From the NCBI GenBank assembly GCA_963971425.1, contig OZ020520.1:24198754-24262753 (forward strand): a DNA stretch of 64,000 nucleotides, given 5' to 3'. A program made the translations under genes and the position numbers. Under the pieces are notes generated by a model. It had not been told where the DNA came from and searched no databases. It was given only the letters and a program-made list of their open reading frames with translations. Of this stretch, positions 48,269 through 59,611 are shown piece by piece; position 1 is the stretch's first letter, and every line of letters begins with the position of its first letter. The stretch is from Bryoerythrophyllum caledonicum. Lineage: Eukaryota > Streptophyta > Bryopsida > Pottiales > Pottiaceae.

Positions 48269-48590
48269 TTAATCCCTAAATTACCAAGCCATTTTCAAAC
48301 CAAAAACACTTCAAAACTGCTTGTCTCAGTGCAATGAGTAAGGAAGAAAACCAAACGTACTATGTCTAGCTTTGACTGTAGGATCTCAATTGAGACTTAC
48401 TAAATAACATACTAAAAAAATTTCATATACTTTGGCCTCACAAAATGAAAGATTATAGTGTTTGAAGTACAAAAAAGGATTCATTTTCTTCCCTGCGTTT
48501 AGTGGATCAACAAACTTTGACTTCACTTGGTGTCTAATTTTTGCACTACGCAAGGTCTAAATTCATTACCACCAACATGCAATTAAGCAA
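48269..48590 (+). repeat. Element terminus E3, left of the DUF7869 gene
   Basis: It begins TTAATCCCTAAATTACCAAG and follows E5 (58911) closely and E1 more distantly for about 320 bp, then diverges into unique sequence. Its orientation is outward-facing left end, so it may be the left terminus of a larger element that contains the transposase-like gene. Confidence 0.7.
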
Positions 48591-49083
48591 TTTTGCCCTC
48601 ACCATTTAAAAGTGCACTTGAGTAAAAATGCGGCCATTGTGCGCAAAATTGTCAAAATTGCAAAATTTTAAATTTTTAAAAAGAAGAAAATGAAGTTTGT
48701 GCAAACATATTGTGTATCATCAAAATCGTTGATATAAGAAGCTATGTAATGGAATTTTCAACAAAGTCTCAATAAAATTTCAAAGAAATATCAAAAGGAT
48801 TGTACTGTACAAAAATACGCAATCACCAATAATGATACGATAAGCAACAATTGCCAAATCATAACTGGATATTCTAAATAGTACATGATATACAAATCAA
48901 TGAAAATCAATATAAATGCATCTATACATGGACATAAAGATGTTATTTAGCAATAGTAAAAATCTCTTTAATCCATAGAATTGCTCCACAATGTCCTACA
49001 TAACCCTTTCAATATACTACCCTTGCACATACACTATATAGCAATTATCATACACAATATATTCATAATACTTTCACTATCTA
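48591..49083. other. Spacer between E3 and the DUF7869 gene
   Basis: AT-rich; probably 3' untranslated sequence of the minus-strand gene. No other feature is seen. Confidence 0.5.
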
Positions 49084-49392
49084 CTATGTAGCATTTAAGG
49101 TTGCTTGCAAGCGGTTGTCGTCGATAGCTTCGGTTTGCATTGCAATATATTCTAGTATGTGAGCCTTAGCCGATTGAAGAATGCGAATCCTACTTTCAAC
49201 CTGCATTCCAAATACATTGCGCTTTCTCCACCGACAAGCACCACTCATGATTCTTTCCGGTTCATCTACCCATGAAAAAATGCATGCCTCTTTCTCTACC
49301 CAACTATGGCTCTCACCAGATGGCTCCCACAATGAATCCATGCAATTTGCATACCGTTGTGCAGATGACCCCACTCCATCAACAACGACCCC
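49084..49392 (-). pseudogene. C-terminal extension of the DUF7869 gene beyond an in-frame TGA
   Basis: It is in the same frame as the 958-residue frame at 49393-52269, separated only by TGA (49393-49395). It encodes about 100 residues with YANCMDSLWEPSG and SWVEKEACIFSW, which reads as the natural tryptophan-rich end of the protein. The stop fits CGA to TGA. Confidence 0.65.
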
Positions 49393-52269
49393 TCAAATGA
49401 TGGGCCAGTACCAACAAACCTTCATCTTCAATCTCCATCGACCTTTTCCGTCTTCAATCACCTTCCCTACATAGAATGGTACACCACCTTCTACTTCTGC
49501 TCGATCAACACTCAAGGCTACAAATTGTCCACAACCAATATCAGATTGTGGATTAAATGGTGGAAACGGGTCGTGGTTATCTTCATGAACTGCTCCTTCG
49601 GCTTCTTCCTCAACATGGTTGCATTCCGTTCTTTGTGCCCTACGCACTGCTTGATTTGATGGTCTTTCTCTACGAGGACCAAAATATCTTCGAGCCTCGG
49701 CATTTGGTAGCATAGCCACTATCTGGTCCACCGCAGTTATCTCGCGATTATCTTCACTTGGACCGTCCATTACATCCAAGGCTGTACGTTCTGCAGGTGC
49801 GGTGTTGGAGACCTCTGAAGGCCAAAATGATGAAGAACAATGGTCGTTGTTGCGATTTTTGTGTGGAAATTCAGCTAGATAGAGTTTCAACTTTTCCGCC
49901 TCCTCTTTTGCATCACGATTCCTGTCCTCGTGCTGCAATCTTTGAATGCACCTTTGTTTATATGCAATGAAGTCATCCAACGCCTTTAGCTCCAGCTCGT
50001 CTGCTTCAAATACTTTCGCAAAAGCTGGTCGCTCATCTCTACTTGGAAACGACCTCAAAGTCTTTGTTCCTGCCTCTGGTCCCCATGGATCCTTGCAATA
50101 ATGCTTGTGTTGTACTCGAACCTCACGAATCCCCTCTCGATTATCCATATAAAATCGCATGTGGTGCGGAAATGTTATGCCAACCAATGCATCCGGACCT
50201 GTTAGTAAGTGAGGAGTTATAAACAATTTCCAATCCCACACATTCTCTAACAGTCGGGCGCTAACAAATGCTTCCGTAGGGGATGTTCCTCTTTCTATAA
50301 GACTAAGCATCTCCTTCAACGAGTCCACGTCCGACCTCTTCAATGTACTTGATATACAACTGAAGCGTTGATCAATATCTTCATGCGTATGGCCCACTAT
50401 AAGAAAAGAGAGTTCCACCTCGTGGAAAAAGCCCAATCCCACCAATGTAGCACAGAGAGCAAACATATAAATGTTTTTATTCTCGCGTGTGCAGTTGTCC
50501 GCTTGGATGCGCAATGTTGGTGGCAAAAATCCCTTCCTCCGCAACACATCTCCTATCACGTACAACAATGTGCTCACAACCTGGTTGCTATCATGTTTGT
50601 GGTGAGCCCCAAACCACACATTGCAATATAAACCAATCCCATGTACAAGGGCCCCACACAAGTGGGTCTTCACAAACCGGTGCTCAATGTTCTTCACAGT
50701 TTGACGCATCCTTGGTACCATAGTTGTGTTTTGGTCCATGCCATCCACAATGATGCACATGTACAACTCAGGGCTAATATAACAAGACCTCTTGAATATC
50801 CAGTAATGCCTACGTTCCTCCATCTGGTTGCACAGATGCAACATAAACAACTCTTTTATCTTTATCCTTGCATCCGCATAGGTGGTTCCCTCCATGGCAC
50901 ATTTATACTCCCAACAATGATAACACTTTGAGAATCTTGAGAATGGAGGTACGTGGACGTGAGGATACCTGATGCGCCACATCCTCCGGAACGAGCTGAT
51001 CGAAATGGTATCCCCATTACAAATTCTCTTGACTTCCTCGTTCACGTAATTGAATACATCAAACTTTACTGTATTCATGGGAAGGAGAATAAGAGGCACC
51101 ACTTCGTTGTCACTCTTACGGCGGATAGAACGATGTGGTTGAGGACAACCAGCTTCATCCACGGATGATTTAAAGCAAGCCTCTGCCGCGGACATTCTAG
51201 TGCTCTCTCTAACCGGGTCTGAAAGGGTGTTGCCGTGAATCGCCGTCACTCTTCCATATATTAAACAATCTTTCTTCAATTGCTTAAAGCGCCTCTGCGA
51301 ATAGCCAACCCCAAGGGCATAGCAGGCATTACAAACTTGTTTGCCATCTAACTTCGTTACAAATTTATCCCGATGAGTTCCTTCCGTTCGTGTGTAAAAA
51401 GAAACCAGCATTTGTCTCATCCACGTACTTCGTACAGAAAACTTGGAAGCCCATGCATTATATCGCATGTCCAATAGATACCTTGCTTGAACGTCCCTCA
51501 AACAATTACGTTTGCAACCTCCTTGTGCTATTGCACTTTGCACGTTTATAAGAGATACCTTAGTTGCTGTAGTTTCTGTCAAGGATGCCTCGCTTGAGAC
51601 TCTCCTTCTCCTATTCTGCATAGAATATGGACGACGCGTTGGTCTAACGTAAGCTAACCCATCTACATTGGGGAGATCTCGGATATTAGAGGCAGTACAT
51701 TGAGAAAATGGCGAATTCTCATCTACGGGGTTTGAAGCTTGACTAGTGCGTCGAGACCTTTCCGTGGATCTTGGTGTGTTAAACCGATCATGGAAATCAA
51801 ATTCTGGAGCCATCATTCGTGTAGGTGTTGTTTGAGATCCATCTTCACCATGGGCATTTCTAATATTAGGTTCTACAGCCAAGACACGTAGCAAAGACCG
51901 GTGCCAACGAATGATCAAGCCATTACACATGCCAAGACGCTCTCCTACAACCTCTCCGGTCCAATGCAATGCATTATCTGCCCTAATGATACGCACCGCC
52001 ACCTCGAATGGGAACAACTTTGACCCATTCAATTCCATGCCACTTTCGAATGCATGCTCCCTTGTTCCCAAACCCACAACATCTCCACTTTCTGAAAGCA
52101 GTTCTACAGTCCTTTCCAATTCAGATGTACTAATCCCAACAAATCTTCTTTGACTTTGCCTTGCACGTGCTGCTCGTACTAATCGGGCCCCTACAGAGCT
52201 ATTGGATAGGATATTATTTCTACGGGTGTTTGGAGGTGCCAAAGACGTTTGATATGTGTTGGTCTCCAT
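49393..52269 (-). CDS. DUF7869 / DDE-like putative transposase
   Basis: Intronless frame of 958 residues. The N-terminal third holds a cysteine-containing segment (GGCKRNCLRD...KQVCNACYALGVGYSQRRF, about residues 250-330). The core has IIVDGMDQN near residue 508, LRIQADNCTRENKN near 590 and VGHTHEDIDQRFS near 628, the pattern of the DUF7869 family, which I take to be an RNase H-like integrase fold. The C-terminal part has an Arg-rich segment and an acidic stretch. A TGA then cuts off the last 100 residues or so, so the copy may be slightly damaged. It lies between a left terminus (48269) and a right-facing terminus (54248) of one TTAA-ended family, a good candidate for the enzyme that moves that family. 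Transposase activity is inferred. Confidence 0.7.
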   Translation of the reverse strand: METNTYQTSLAPPNTRRNNILSNSSVGARLVRAARARQSQRRFVGISTSELERTVELLSESGDVVGLGTREHAFESGMELNGSKLFPFEVAVRIIRADNALHWTGEVVGERLGMCNGLIIRWHRSLLRVLAVEPNIRNAHGEDGSQTTPTRMMAPEFDFHDRFNTPRSTERSRRTSQASNPVDENSPFSQCTASNIRDLPNVDGLAYVRPTRRPYSMQNRRRRVSSEASLTETTATKVSLINVQSAIAQGGCKRNCLRDVQARYLLDMRYNAWASKFSVRSTWMRQMLVSFYTRTEGTHRDKFVTKLDGKQVCNACYALGVGYSQRRFKQLKKDCLIYGRVTAIHGNTLSDPVRESTRMSAAEACFKSSVDEAGCPQPHRSIRRKSDNEVVPLILLPMNTVKFDVFNYVNEEVKRICNGDTISISSFRRMWRIRYPHVHVPPFSRFSKCYHCWEYKCAMEGTTYADARIKIKELFMLHLCNQMEERRHYWIFKRSCYISPELYMCIIVDGMDQNTTMVPRMRQTVKNIEHRFVKTHLCGALVHGIGLYCNVWFGAHHKHDSNQVVSTLLYVIGDVLRRKGFLPPTLRIQADNCTRENKNIYMFALCATLVGLGFFHEVELSFLIVGHTHEDIDQRFSCISSTLKRSDVDSLKEMLSLIERGTSPTEAFVSARLLENVWDWKLFITPHLLTGPDALVGITFPHHMRFYMDNREGIREVRVQHKHYCKDPWGPEAGTKTLRSFPSRDERPAFAKVFEADELELKALDDFIAYKQRCIQRLQHEDRNRDAKEEAEKLKLYLAEFPHKNRNNDHCSSSFWPSEVSNTAPAERTALDVMDGPSEDNREITAVDQIVAMLPNAEARRYFGPRRERPSNQAVRRAQRTECNHVEEEAEGAVHEDNHDPFPPFNPQSDIGCGQFVALSVDRAEVEGGVPFYVGKVIEDGKGRWRLKMKVCWYWPII

Positions 52270-53297
52270 TGTTGCTATCGGTACAAAAAAAACATAGCGG
52301 TTGCAAATTGGTCAACATATATGTAGACATTAACCTCTAAAAAATCAATTCAGGGTCAACAAGAAGGTATATACTACAATATAAAAATAAAATAAAAGAA
52401 ATATTAAAATAGAACTAATTTTAAATTAGAAAACATGATATAATTTATTTTCTTTTGTATTTGAAATTGTTCAGGAAACAAATATGTAACCTTATTTGTT
52501 AATGTGTGAAATTGTTTGACTTGGATTTAAATGCACCAATTTTATTGAAGTTTTTTTTGTTTTGATATTATCATTTCACCTCACAGTTTAATGAAGGCTT
52601 CAGTACAATTTGGAGTTATTTAACAACAAATAAACATAAACTACAAATAATATTTCAATGTTTACCTCATAAGTTGTGCCTTTCTACTTCACATGTTCTC
52701 TTGCAAAGGACAAATGTTACTTCATTGTGCCCAAAATGATCTATGATAGATTGTTATAAGTTTGCCCCACGTTCACCTTGGCCAAATCCACAATATCTAA
52801 TTCGTGGACCTTTGTCTCTTTTGCAGTATGTCTTAGTAGTCCTGGTTTACTTTGTAGTTCTATGCCTATCTTTCAAACATTGTATGGTGATAATCATTAG
52901 CCTCCTCCAGATCATTTAGCTAAAACAATACAATAACCTCAAATTCCTAGTAGTTTGTTAAATCAATGTATCAAAAAATGTCTCTTTCAGATGAGACGTT
53001 CTATGATAGATTCAACAAATTTTTACTATAATTTTCAATCATAGGGAATTTAAATTAACTACTATATGAATACACTCATATATTTTAGTAAACTTTAACT
53101 GCACAGATCATAAGGTTTATGCTTTGAATAGTGCATTCTGGTTTTATTATTCCCTACATGGAAATTGTCAGGGTATTTTGAATAAAATTAATGACATATT
53201 TACAATCAATAATCAATGCCTAAATTTTATGCCAAGTGTATATTCTAACTTGTATTAGGTCATTGCAAACAAAAAAAGTCACAACTAATAGAGGTGT
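52270..53297. other. Upstream region of the DUF7869 gene
   Basis: AT-rich; presumed promoter side of the minus-strand gene. No other feature is recognised. Confidence 0.5.
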
Positions 53298-54248
53298 TTA
53301 ACCCCTAAAGGCCCAAGAGTTCTCCTCAAGGGACTCTTCAAGGTCTGGGCAGGTTCCTATGGTGTTAATTTATAACATTTCTTTTTGAAATTTCTACTGT
53401 AGATGGACATTTGGAAGCTTTGTGTGAGTCAAATTTTTTCCTAAATTCGACATTTTATGAAAAACCTATAGGGTTTTGAATTCCGAATGGGGAGATCAGG
53501 CACGTTGGGCAACTCCAAAAACTATTGTTAGGACAATCTATTGAATGTGAGATTTTCAAAATTAGATAATAATATTATTTCCTTTCATATTGTCAAAAAA
53601 ATCTCTTCTCTTAAGTGGAAAATAGCATAATAATCTAAGTCAAACATTTTCACACATTGTCACACTTTGTCAGATAAAGGTACCAAAAAAACTTCTTCTT
53701 TTCCACATAAAACTTAGAGACCTTCATATTTCTTACATTTGATTTTTTCTACAACAAGATGTGGCCTAAACCTTCTTATTGACCATTTGGATTATCATTC
53801 TAAAACATGTTTAGTTCACAAAAAAATGAAACGTGAGCTGGCAATTTTTGAACCTCCACTCCTTCCACATTTGCATAGAATATGCTACACTCCTTCTCTA
53901 CCTCTAAAAATTGGTGTACAAGGAAATAACATCATGATGAACATGATGGTAACGTTCTCAGACCTTGTGTAGTGCAAAAATTTGACACCAAGTGTAGTCA
54001 AAGGTTGTTGATATGCTTTAAGCAAGGAAAAAATAAAAGTATTCTCTACTTCAAACAATATAATATTTCAATCCGTGCGGTCAAAGTTTATGAAATTTTG
54101 TGAGGACGTTAATGAAATAAGTCTTAGTTTAGATCCTATGGTTAGATGTAGAAATAAAAGGTTTTGATTACCTCATTACTCATTGCACTAGAACGAGCAT
54201 ATTTGGAGTGTTTTTGGTGTGAAAATGCCTTGGGCCTTTAGGGGTTAA
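53298..54248 (-). mobile_element. TTAA-ended MITE-like element, copy E4
   Basis: The 951-bp unit is in reverse orientation to E1. Its plus-strand ends are TTAACCCCTAAAGGCCCAAG on the left and CTTGGGCCTTTAGGGGTTAA on the right, a 20-bp perfect terminal inverted repeat. It is either a separate MITE or the right end of an element starting at 48269. Confidence 0.85.
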
Positions 54249-55800
54249 GATATAAGAAGTAGAATTGCAATGACTAGGTCTATAGAAATTACTCATTTCC
54301 TTAGGAAAACAATTTAGTTTTATAACAAATAAACCATAGTAGTTTGTCTTGTACAAACAGTGGATAGAATCATGATTCTTGCTTATAGTGGGTTAACAAT
54401 ATATTTTGAAGTAGAATAAACTCTTTAATTTCTCCCCACCTCAAAAAAATCATTATTGAACTCTACAGTACTATTTTTGAAAACAATACGGAGATATTTC
54501 TCACCTAAGGTATGTTGCAGGTCTTTGTTGGGCAATCACTAGAATTAGATGGCGTTGAACGTTTGATGCTTGTGTCGGCGCTAGTGGTAGTCATGAACTT
54601 CAGCTTCTGCCAAAAACCTACACAAATTGTTAAAAATTCAATTGGAGCTCTACCAAAGACATTGATTGAAAAGTTTTTCGACCACCATCAAGGTCGCCAT
54701 CAATATATTTCTTTCCAAAGTAGCAAAATTGACCATGCTCGTTGATCTTTTAAAAAATCTTTACCAAAGCTAAAAAATGCAAAAAAAAACCATGCTTGTC
54801 GATCTTCTACAAAAATATGAAGGATGTACAACGTGACCCTCCATCATTTTGGTATCACCAACCTTCTAACAAGGACGCGCCTAAAATGCCTTCCTTTCCT
54901 CCTTAGTCATGGAGTTCCTTACAAGCCACAACTTGATAATAGCCTGGAAATAGACACAAAATTTAGAAACAAGAAACAACAATTCGCCTTCAAAAGGTGA
55001 CATCCGTAGTGCTCATATGTACAAAGAATAAGCAATATTTTATGTCCAGCTTCATTAGACTTCCACAAATGCCATACACACAGATCAACAACATCAAACC
55101 CAAAACAAGCCTAGCTGAGTGTCTGCTAAATCAAGGAAAAAAAACTCGCAATTGTTTTATGAAGACTAAAAGGTACATAAGGCACATGACTTATATGAAA
55201 AGCCCTGCCCAAACAATCCATACCTAAATATCTATGATCGGCATGTATAGGCAAAAGGTGGCCAAGATTCATGACCTCTCTTTCATTTACATTGCAAGTC
55301 AAAATACTTCACATTTGATTCTAGAAACCACGAAGCTCTTCCTTCCTTGGATATGAAAAAAAATAAAAATTGTTACTAACATTCCAAGTAAACTTATCGT
55401 ATAGGTAGTGGAATATTATCTTCATCACTATTTATTTTTTGTATTCTAGATTTCTAGATCTACCATTCCACAACCTCCAAGCTCATGCAATTCTTACATC
55501 CCACCAGACTGAAATTAGACACTAGACCAATGTAAGAGTTAATATTCCACTTGACTGTAGGAATGAAGCGCCAAGGCGACTCCCCACCCGCTCAACCAGC
55601 CTTTTCTCTTTGCCATTTTCACACATGAAAGAAGAAGAAAAACTCAGAACATGTGCAAACCAAGGCACCTAGACATTCCGCGGATCATCTAGGAACGTTG
55701 GACATTTCACCGATGATGTTTGCACGGTTCTGGTTTCAGTTAACGTGTTACCAATAATGTTTGTACGATTCTGGTTTGCAACCGATCATGTTTGAAGAAT
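54249..55800. other. Spacer, no gene
   Basis: AT-rich. Short open frames such as 54512-54745 and 54997-55227 show no recognisable domain. Confidence 0.5.
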
Positions 55801-56025
55801 CACTACACTAAAATTGGTATTTAGTGTTATGCACGGTAAATGACTTATAAATGCTATAATTTTTACACTTGATAATTTTTTTACTGAGAGCACACCAATA
55901 TGTACTATCCATAGAAGAGGATCAATGTAAACATAGTTGGTAAAAATATTTATCACGAGTAAAAACTTATAGCATTTACAAGTCATTTACCGTGCATAAC
56001 ACTAAATACCAATTTTAGTGTACAA
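55801..56025. mobile_element. Small MITE with ~75-bp inverted arms
   Basis: The left arm begins CACTAAAATTGGTATTTAGT at about 55806 and recurs inverted at about 55952-56022, ending ACTAAATACCAATTTTAGTG. The total is about 220 bp. The CACTA-like start hints at an EnSpm/CACTA relative, but no clean 3-bp duplication is seen. A partial copy (ACACTAAAATTGGAGTGATT) lies at about 56171. Confidence 0.7.
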
Positions 56026-56425
56026 CTTATAATCACTCCAACTGTGGTTTTTCATGCTTGAAGAATCACTACAGCTTATAATCACTCCAACTGTTTGAAG
56101 AATCACAACTTATAATCACTGGATCAAGTTTGCAACCGATCAAGTTTGAAGAATCACCACAGCTTTGAATAAGTTGTACACTAAAATTGGAGTGATTATA
56201 AGTTGGAGTGATTATAAGTTGTACCACTCCAACTCGAATCACCATGAATCACCCACAGTGGAGGGATTATAAGGCCAACTGGAATCACCATGAATCACGA
56301 CTGAATCACGAGGCCAACTTGAATCACCATCACTTGATTGTGGCATATGACTGAATCACGAGTTGTGTTGTGAACTGTGCCTATGAATCATCAACTTGAA
56401 TCGTGTCGTGTCATGAACTGTGAAC

Positions 56426-56600
56426 TGCGCATATCCATCAATCGGCGAATCATCATCAACTGCGTATGTCGGAGGATTCAAGTTGTGGCGCAGTTCACTG
56501 CGCATATCCATCAATCGGCGAATCACCATCAATTGCGTATGTCGGAGGATTCAAGTTGTGGCGCAGTTCAATGCGCATATCCATCAATGTTGCGAATCAC
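56426..56600 (+). repeat. 73-bp tandem repeat, about 2.3 copies
   Basis: The unit CTGCGCATATCCATCAATCG... contains GTATGTCGGAGGATTCAAG. Successive units start near 56427, 56500 and 56573. The overlapping open frames result from the repeat period. Confidence 0.9.
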
Positions 56601-57019
56601 CATCACGTCTGCGCCTATGCCACAATCACCATTGTGATTTATAGGCAACTATCACGACAGTATGCACATTCAACTGGACTTTGTGGATCACCACAACTTC
56701 CACACAAAAACCGCTTCCACAGAAAATCTCATACAATTGTGGACACATGTCCCTCAAAAATCATTTGTTCCACAAAAAACTTCAACGTGGACGTCTCCAC
56801 AAACAGAAAGGAAATCATGCAGCATATCACCTCAGTAGCATAGCTCGCTGCCAACCCTAGAATCAGGAGGTTTCTCACCGAAAATCATACCGAACAAATA
56901 ATCATACCAAAGAAATATGAGTGTTGTGCCAAGATCCAAGAGGTTGACACCAAATTTGTAAAATAGGAGGTGTTAATAAACACCATTGGTTTTGACTGCG
57001 CAAAACTGCGCCGTGGTCA

Positions 57020-57900
57020 GCTCTAAATCGGAGACTCAATCACCTGAAATAAAAAAATGGACGTTGAGGAGATCCTAGCGCCGCAGGAAACCCTAGCGCC
57101 GCCTCCATCGCGCTCTAGAACCTCTAGCCGTACAGAGGTGTGCGGCCGCACACCTCGTGACATCAAAAATTCAACGACCGTCCAAGAACCGTAACCGTGT
57201 GCCACCCGGAGCGAAGCTTCCACGAAATTGAGCACCGAGCACCAAGCACACCTGCGCGACCGAGCACACCTGCGCGACCGAGCACTGAGCAGGTGAGCGG
57301 AGTGAAGTATAACGTGAAGTTTGAGCACTGAGCAGGTTGTAAGTTCAAGCACTGAGCAGGTGAGCGGAGTGAGATATTAACGTATTCACACGTGAATTTC
57401 GAGCACTGAGCAGATGAGGGGAGTGAAGCATAACCTTATTACGTGTGAAACTTGCGCGACCCGACACAGTGATTCTTGAACTTGCGCGACCTTACACATT
57501 GATCACCTCGTGATTCTAGAACCTGCGCGACCTTACACACTGATCACCTCGTGATTCTAGAACCTGCGCGACCCGACACTCTACTTACCTGCGGCACTCA
57601 CCTGCGCGACCCGACACTCATCTGCGGCGTTGAGGGGACTCTAGCGCTGAGCACCTCCTCACCTGCGCGACCCGACACTCCGCTCACCTGCGGCGCTCAC
57701 GTGCATCGCTCACCTGCGACGTTGAGGAGACCCTAGCGGAGCTGATCCTTGCCGAGCAACACTTGAGCCGACACCTGCGCAATACTTGCGCCAAGCACCT
57801 CCTAGAACACCTGCGCAACCCTAGCGCCGAGCACCTCCTCCAGTCGCTTCAAACAGGAGTTGCTTCGAACAGAGTTTGCTCTCTTCGTTTGGGGTGTGCG
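57020..57900 (+). repeat. GC-rich repeat field (GAGCACTGAGCAGGTGAGCGG; ACCTGCGCGACCC)
   Basis: Variant copies of GAGCACTGAGCAGGTGAGCG occur at 57280-57420, and of CCTGCGCGACCCGACACTC at 57450-57690. GTGCGGCCGC occurs at both ends (57140 and 57896). No coding frame is recognised. Confidence 0.75.
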
Positions 57901-58616
57901 GCCGCGGACCTCCAGGGAGTCACTTTGCAATGACCGCCCAAGATCCTGATATCACCCCTTGATATCCTTCAAATACCCTACCCTACACCAACCCCCAGTA
58001 ACATCATGGTATCACTAAATTGTCATCGAGGTATCAGATAGATATCATCCGAGAACCGCACATTGGACTCCTCACAAGCTCACAACGCTTTCTGCCACTC
58101 GATGATGTCATTGGTGGCGGCTTTTGCGACCAACTAACGACTCGATTTGTGTAGTCTAGTGCACAAATTTGTTCAAGTTGACAAGTTGACGATTTGTGTA
58201 GTAGACAAGTTGCAGCACTTTGTGGATGGCGGTGGAGCAACTGACGACTCGATTTGTGTAGTTTAGTGCTCGACTCAATGGTAGCCGGCTGCTTGAGTAT
58301 CTTTTCACGTAAGTTTGAACTTTTTAACTTAAATTGTATATACAGGCCCATATTTCCTTTCTAGAATACAAAATTTTGATTATGGTTTAGCAAGACTAAC
58401 ACCTTCGTATTGAAGATTCATTTACTAAGAGCTTTTATTTGAAGGTCATTTTAATATGTGAACCTTATCATATTACATCATATATGGTCAATAATATGGT
58501 CACCAGTGGCACCTTCTGTGGTGTAAGGATTAACCTACAATATTTGTATTTGTGTGTTTTCACACCTTTGGAGTGAAGATTTATCAACTTTGATCTTTCA
58601 TTTACAGGTCATTTTT

Positions 58617-58850
58617 TGTGGAGGTCATCTTTCATTTGGAGGTCATTTCATTTGGAGGTCATTTCATCTGGAGGTCATTTCATCTGGAGGTCATCTTTGA
58701 TTTTGAGGTCATTTCATCTAGAAGCCATCTTTCATTTGGAGGTAATTTTATTTGGAGGTCATCTTTTATTTGGAGGTAATTTCATTTGAGGTAATTTCAT
58801 TTGGAGGTCATTTCACTTTGAGGTTATTTCATTTATATATCAGTTCACTT
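58617..58850 (+). repeat. ~19-20 bp tandem repeat (CATTTGGAGGTCATTT)
   Basis: About ten variant copies of TCATTTGGAGGTCATTTCAT, slowly degrading to the right. Confidence 0.9.
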
Positions 58851-58910
58851 GATGGGCATATACACCAACTTGTAGAGTTAGAAAATTGTACGGTTACAAA
58901 AAATTGAAGT

Positions 58911-59545
58911 TTAACCCTTAAATTACCAAGCCATTTTCAAACCAAAAACACTTCAAAACTATTGTCTCAGTCCAATGAGTAAGGAAGAAAATCAGAGGTT
59001 ATATTTCTAGTTTTAACCGTAGGATCTCAATTAAGACCTATTAACTACCATAGACTCAAATTTTCAAATACTTTGACCGCACGGATTGAAAGATTATAGT
59101 GTTTGAAGTACAGGAAAGGGTTCATTTTCTTCACTGCGTTAAGTGGGTCAGCAGACTTTGACTTCACTTGGTGTCCAATTTTTGCACTACACAAGGTCTA
59201 AATTCATTACCACCATGTTAATAATGATATGAGTACCTTGTACACCAATTTTTAGAGGAAAATAAAAGGTGTAGTGTATTCAAAAAAATTGTGCAAGGAT
59301 TGGAGGTTCAAAAATTGTTAATTCACATTTTAATTTTTTGTGAACCTAATATGTTTTAGAATGATCATCCGAATGGTCAATAACAAGGTTTACACCACAT
59401 AATGCCGTGGGAAAAATGAAAAATAAACAATATGAATATCATAAAGTTTTATGTAGAAAGGAAGAACAATTTTTGGTACCTTGCTCGACAATGTGCGACA
59501 ATGTGTCAAAATGTTTGACTTGAATTAACATGCTAATTTCTTATT
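58911..59545 (+). repeat. Element terminus E5, directly upstream of the 1346-residue gene
   Basis: It begins TTAACCCTTAAATTACCAAG. It matches E3 closely and E1 for about 630 bp, ending near ATGTTTGACTTGAATTAACA. The gene at 59612 starts about 70 bp after homology ends, so this looks like the left terminus of a larger element whose right end lies beyond the window. Confidence 0.75.
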
Positions 59546-59611
59546 ATCTTTTACATTTAAAAACTATACAAACAACAATAAATTTTACACCATACTAACA
59601 ATTACTATTGT

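Larger units (their letters stand above)
56026..58910. other. Tandem-repeat-rich spacer
   Basis: Contains the arrays listed separately, repeated AATCACCATGAATCAC words near 56220-56340, and a GC-richer stretch at 57020-57900. No gene is recognised; the open frames here follow the repeats. Confidence 0.5.

Noticed and set aside
53739..53972. 77-codon open frame inside E4
   Set aside because: Lies in a MITE copy and is not preserved in E1 or E2.
56377..56843. Overlapping open frames of 74-125 codons
   Set aside because: Created by the 73-bp tandem repeat, whose period shifts frame by one base; no domain is present.
58034..58351. 105-codon minus-strand open frame
   Set aside because: Low-complexity, Ser-rich peptide in a field of repeats with no recognisable feature.
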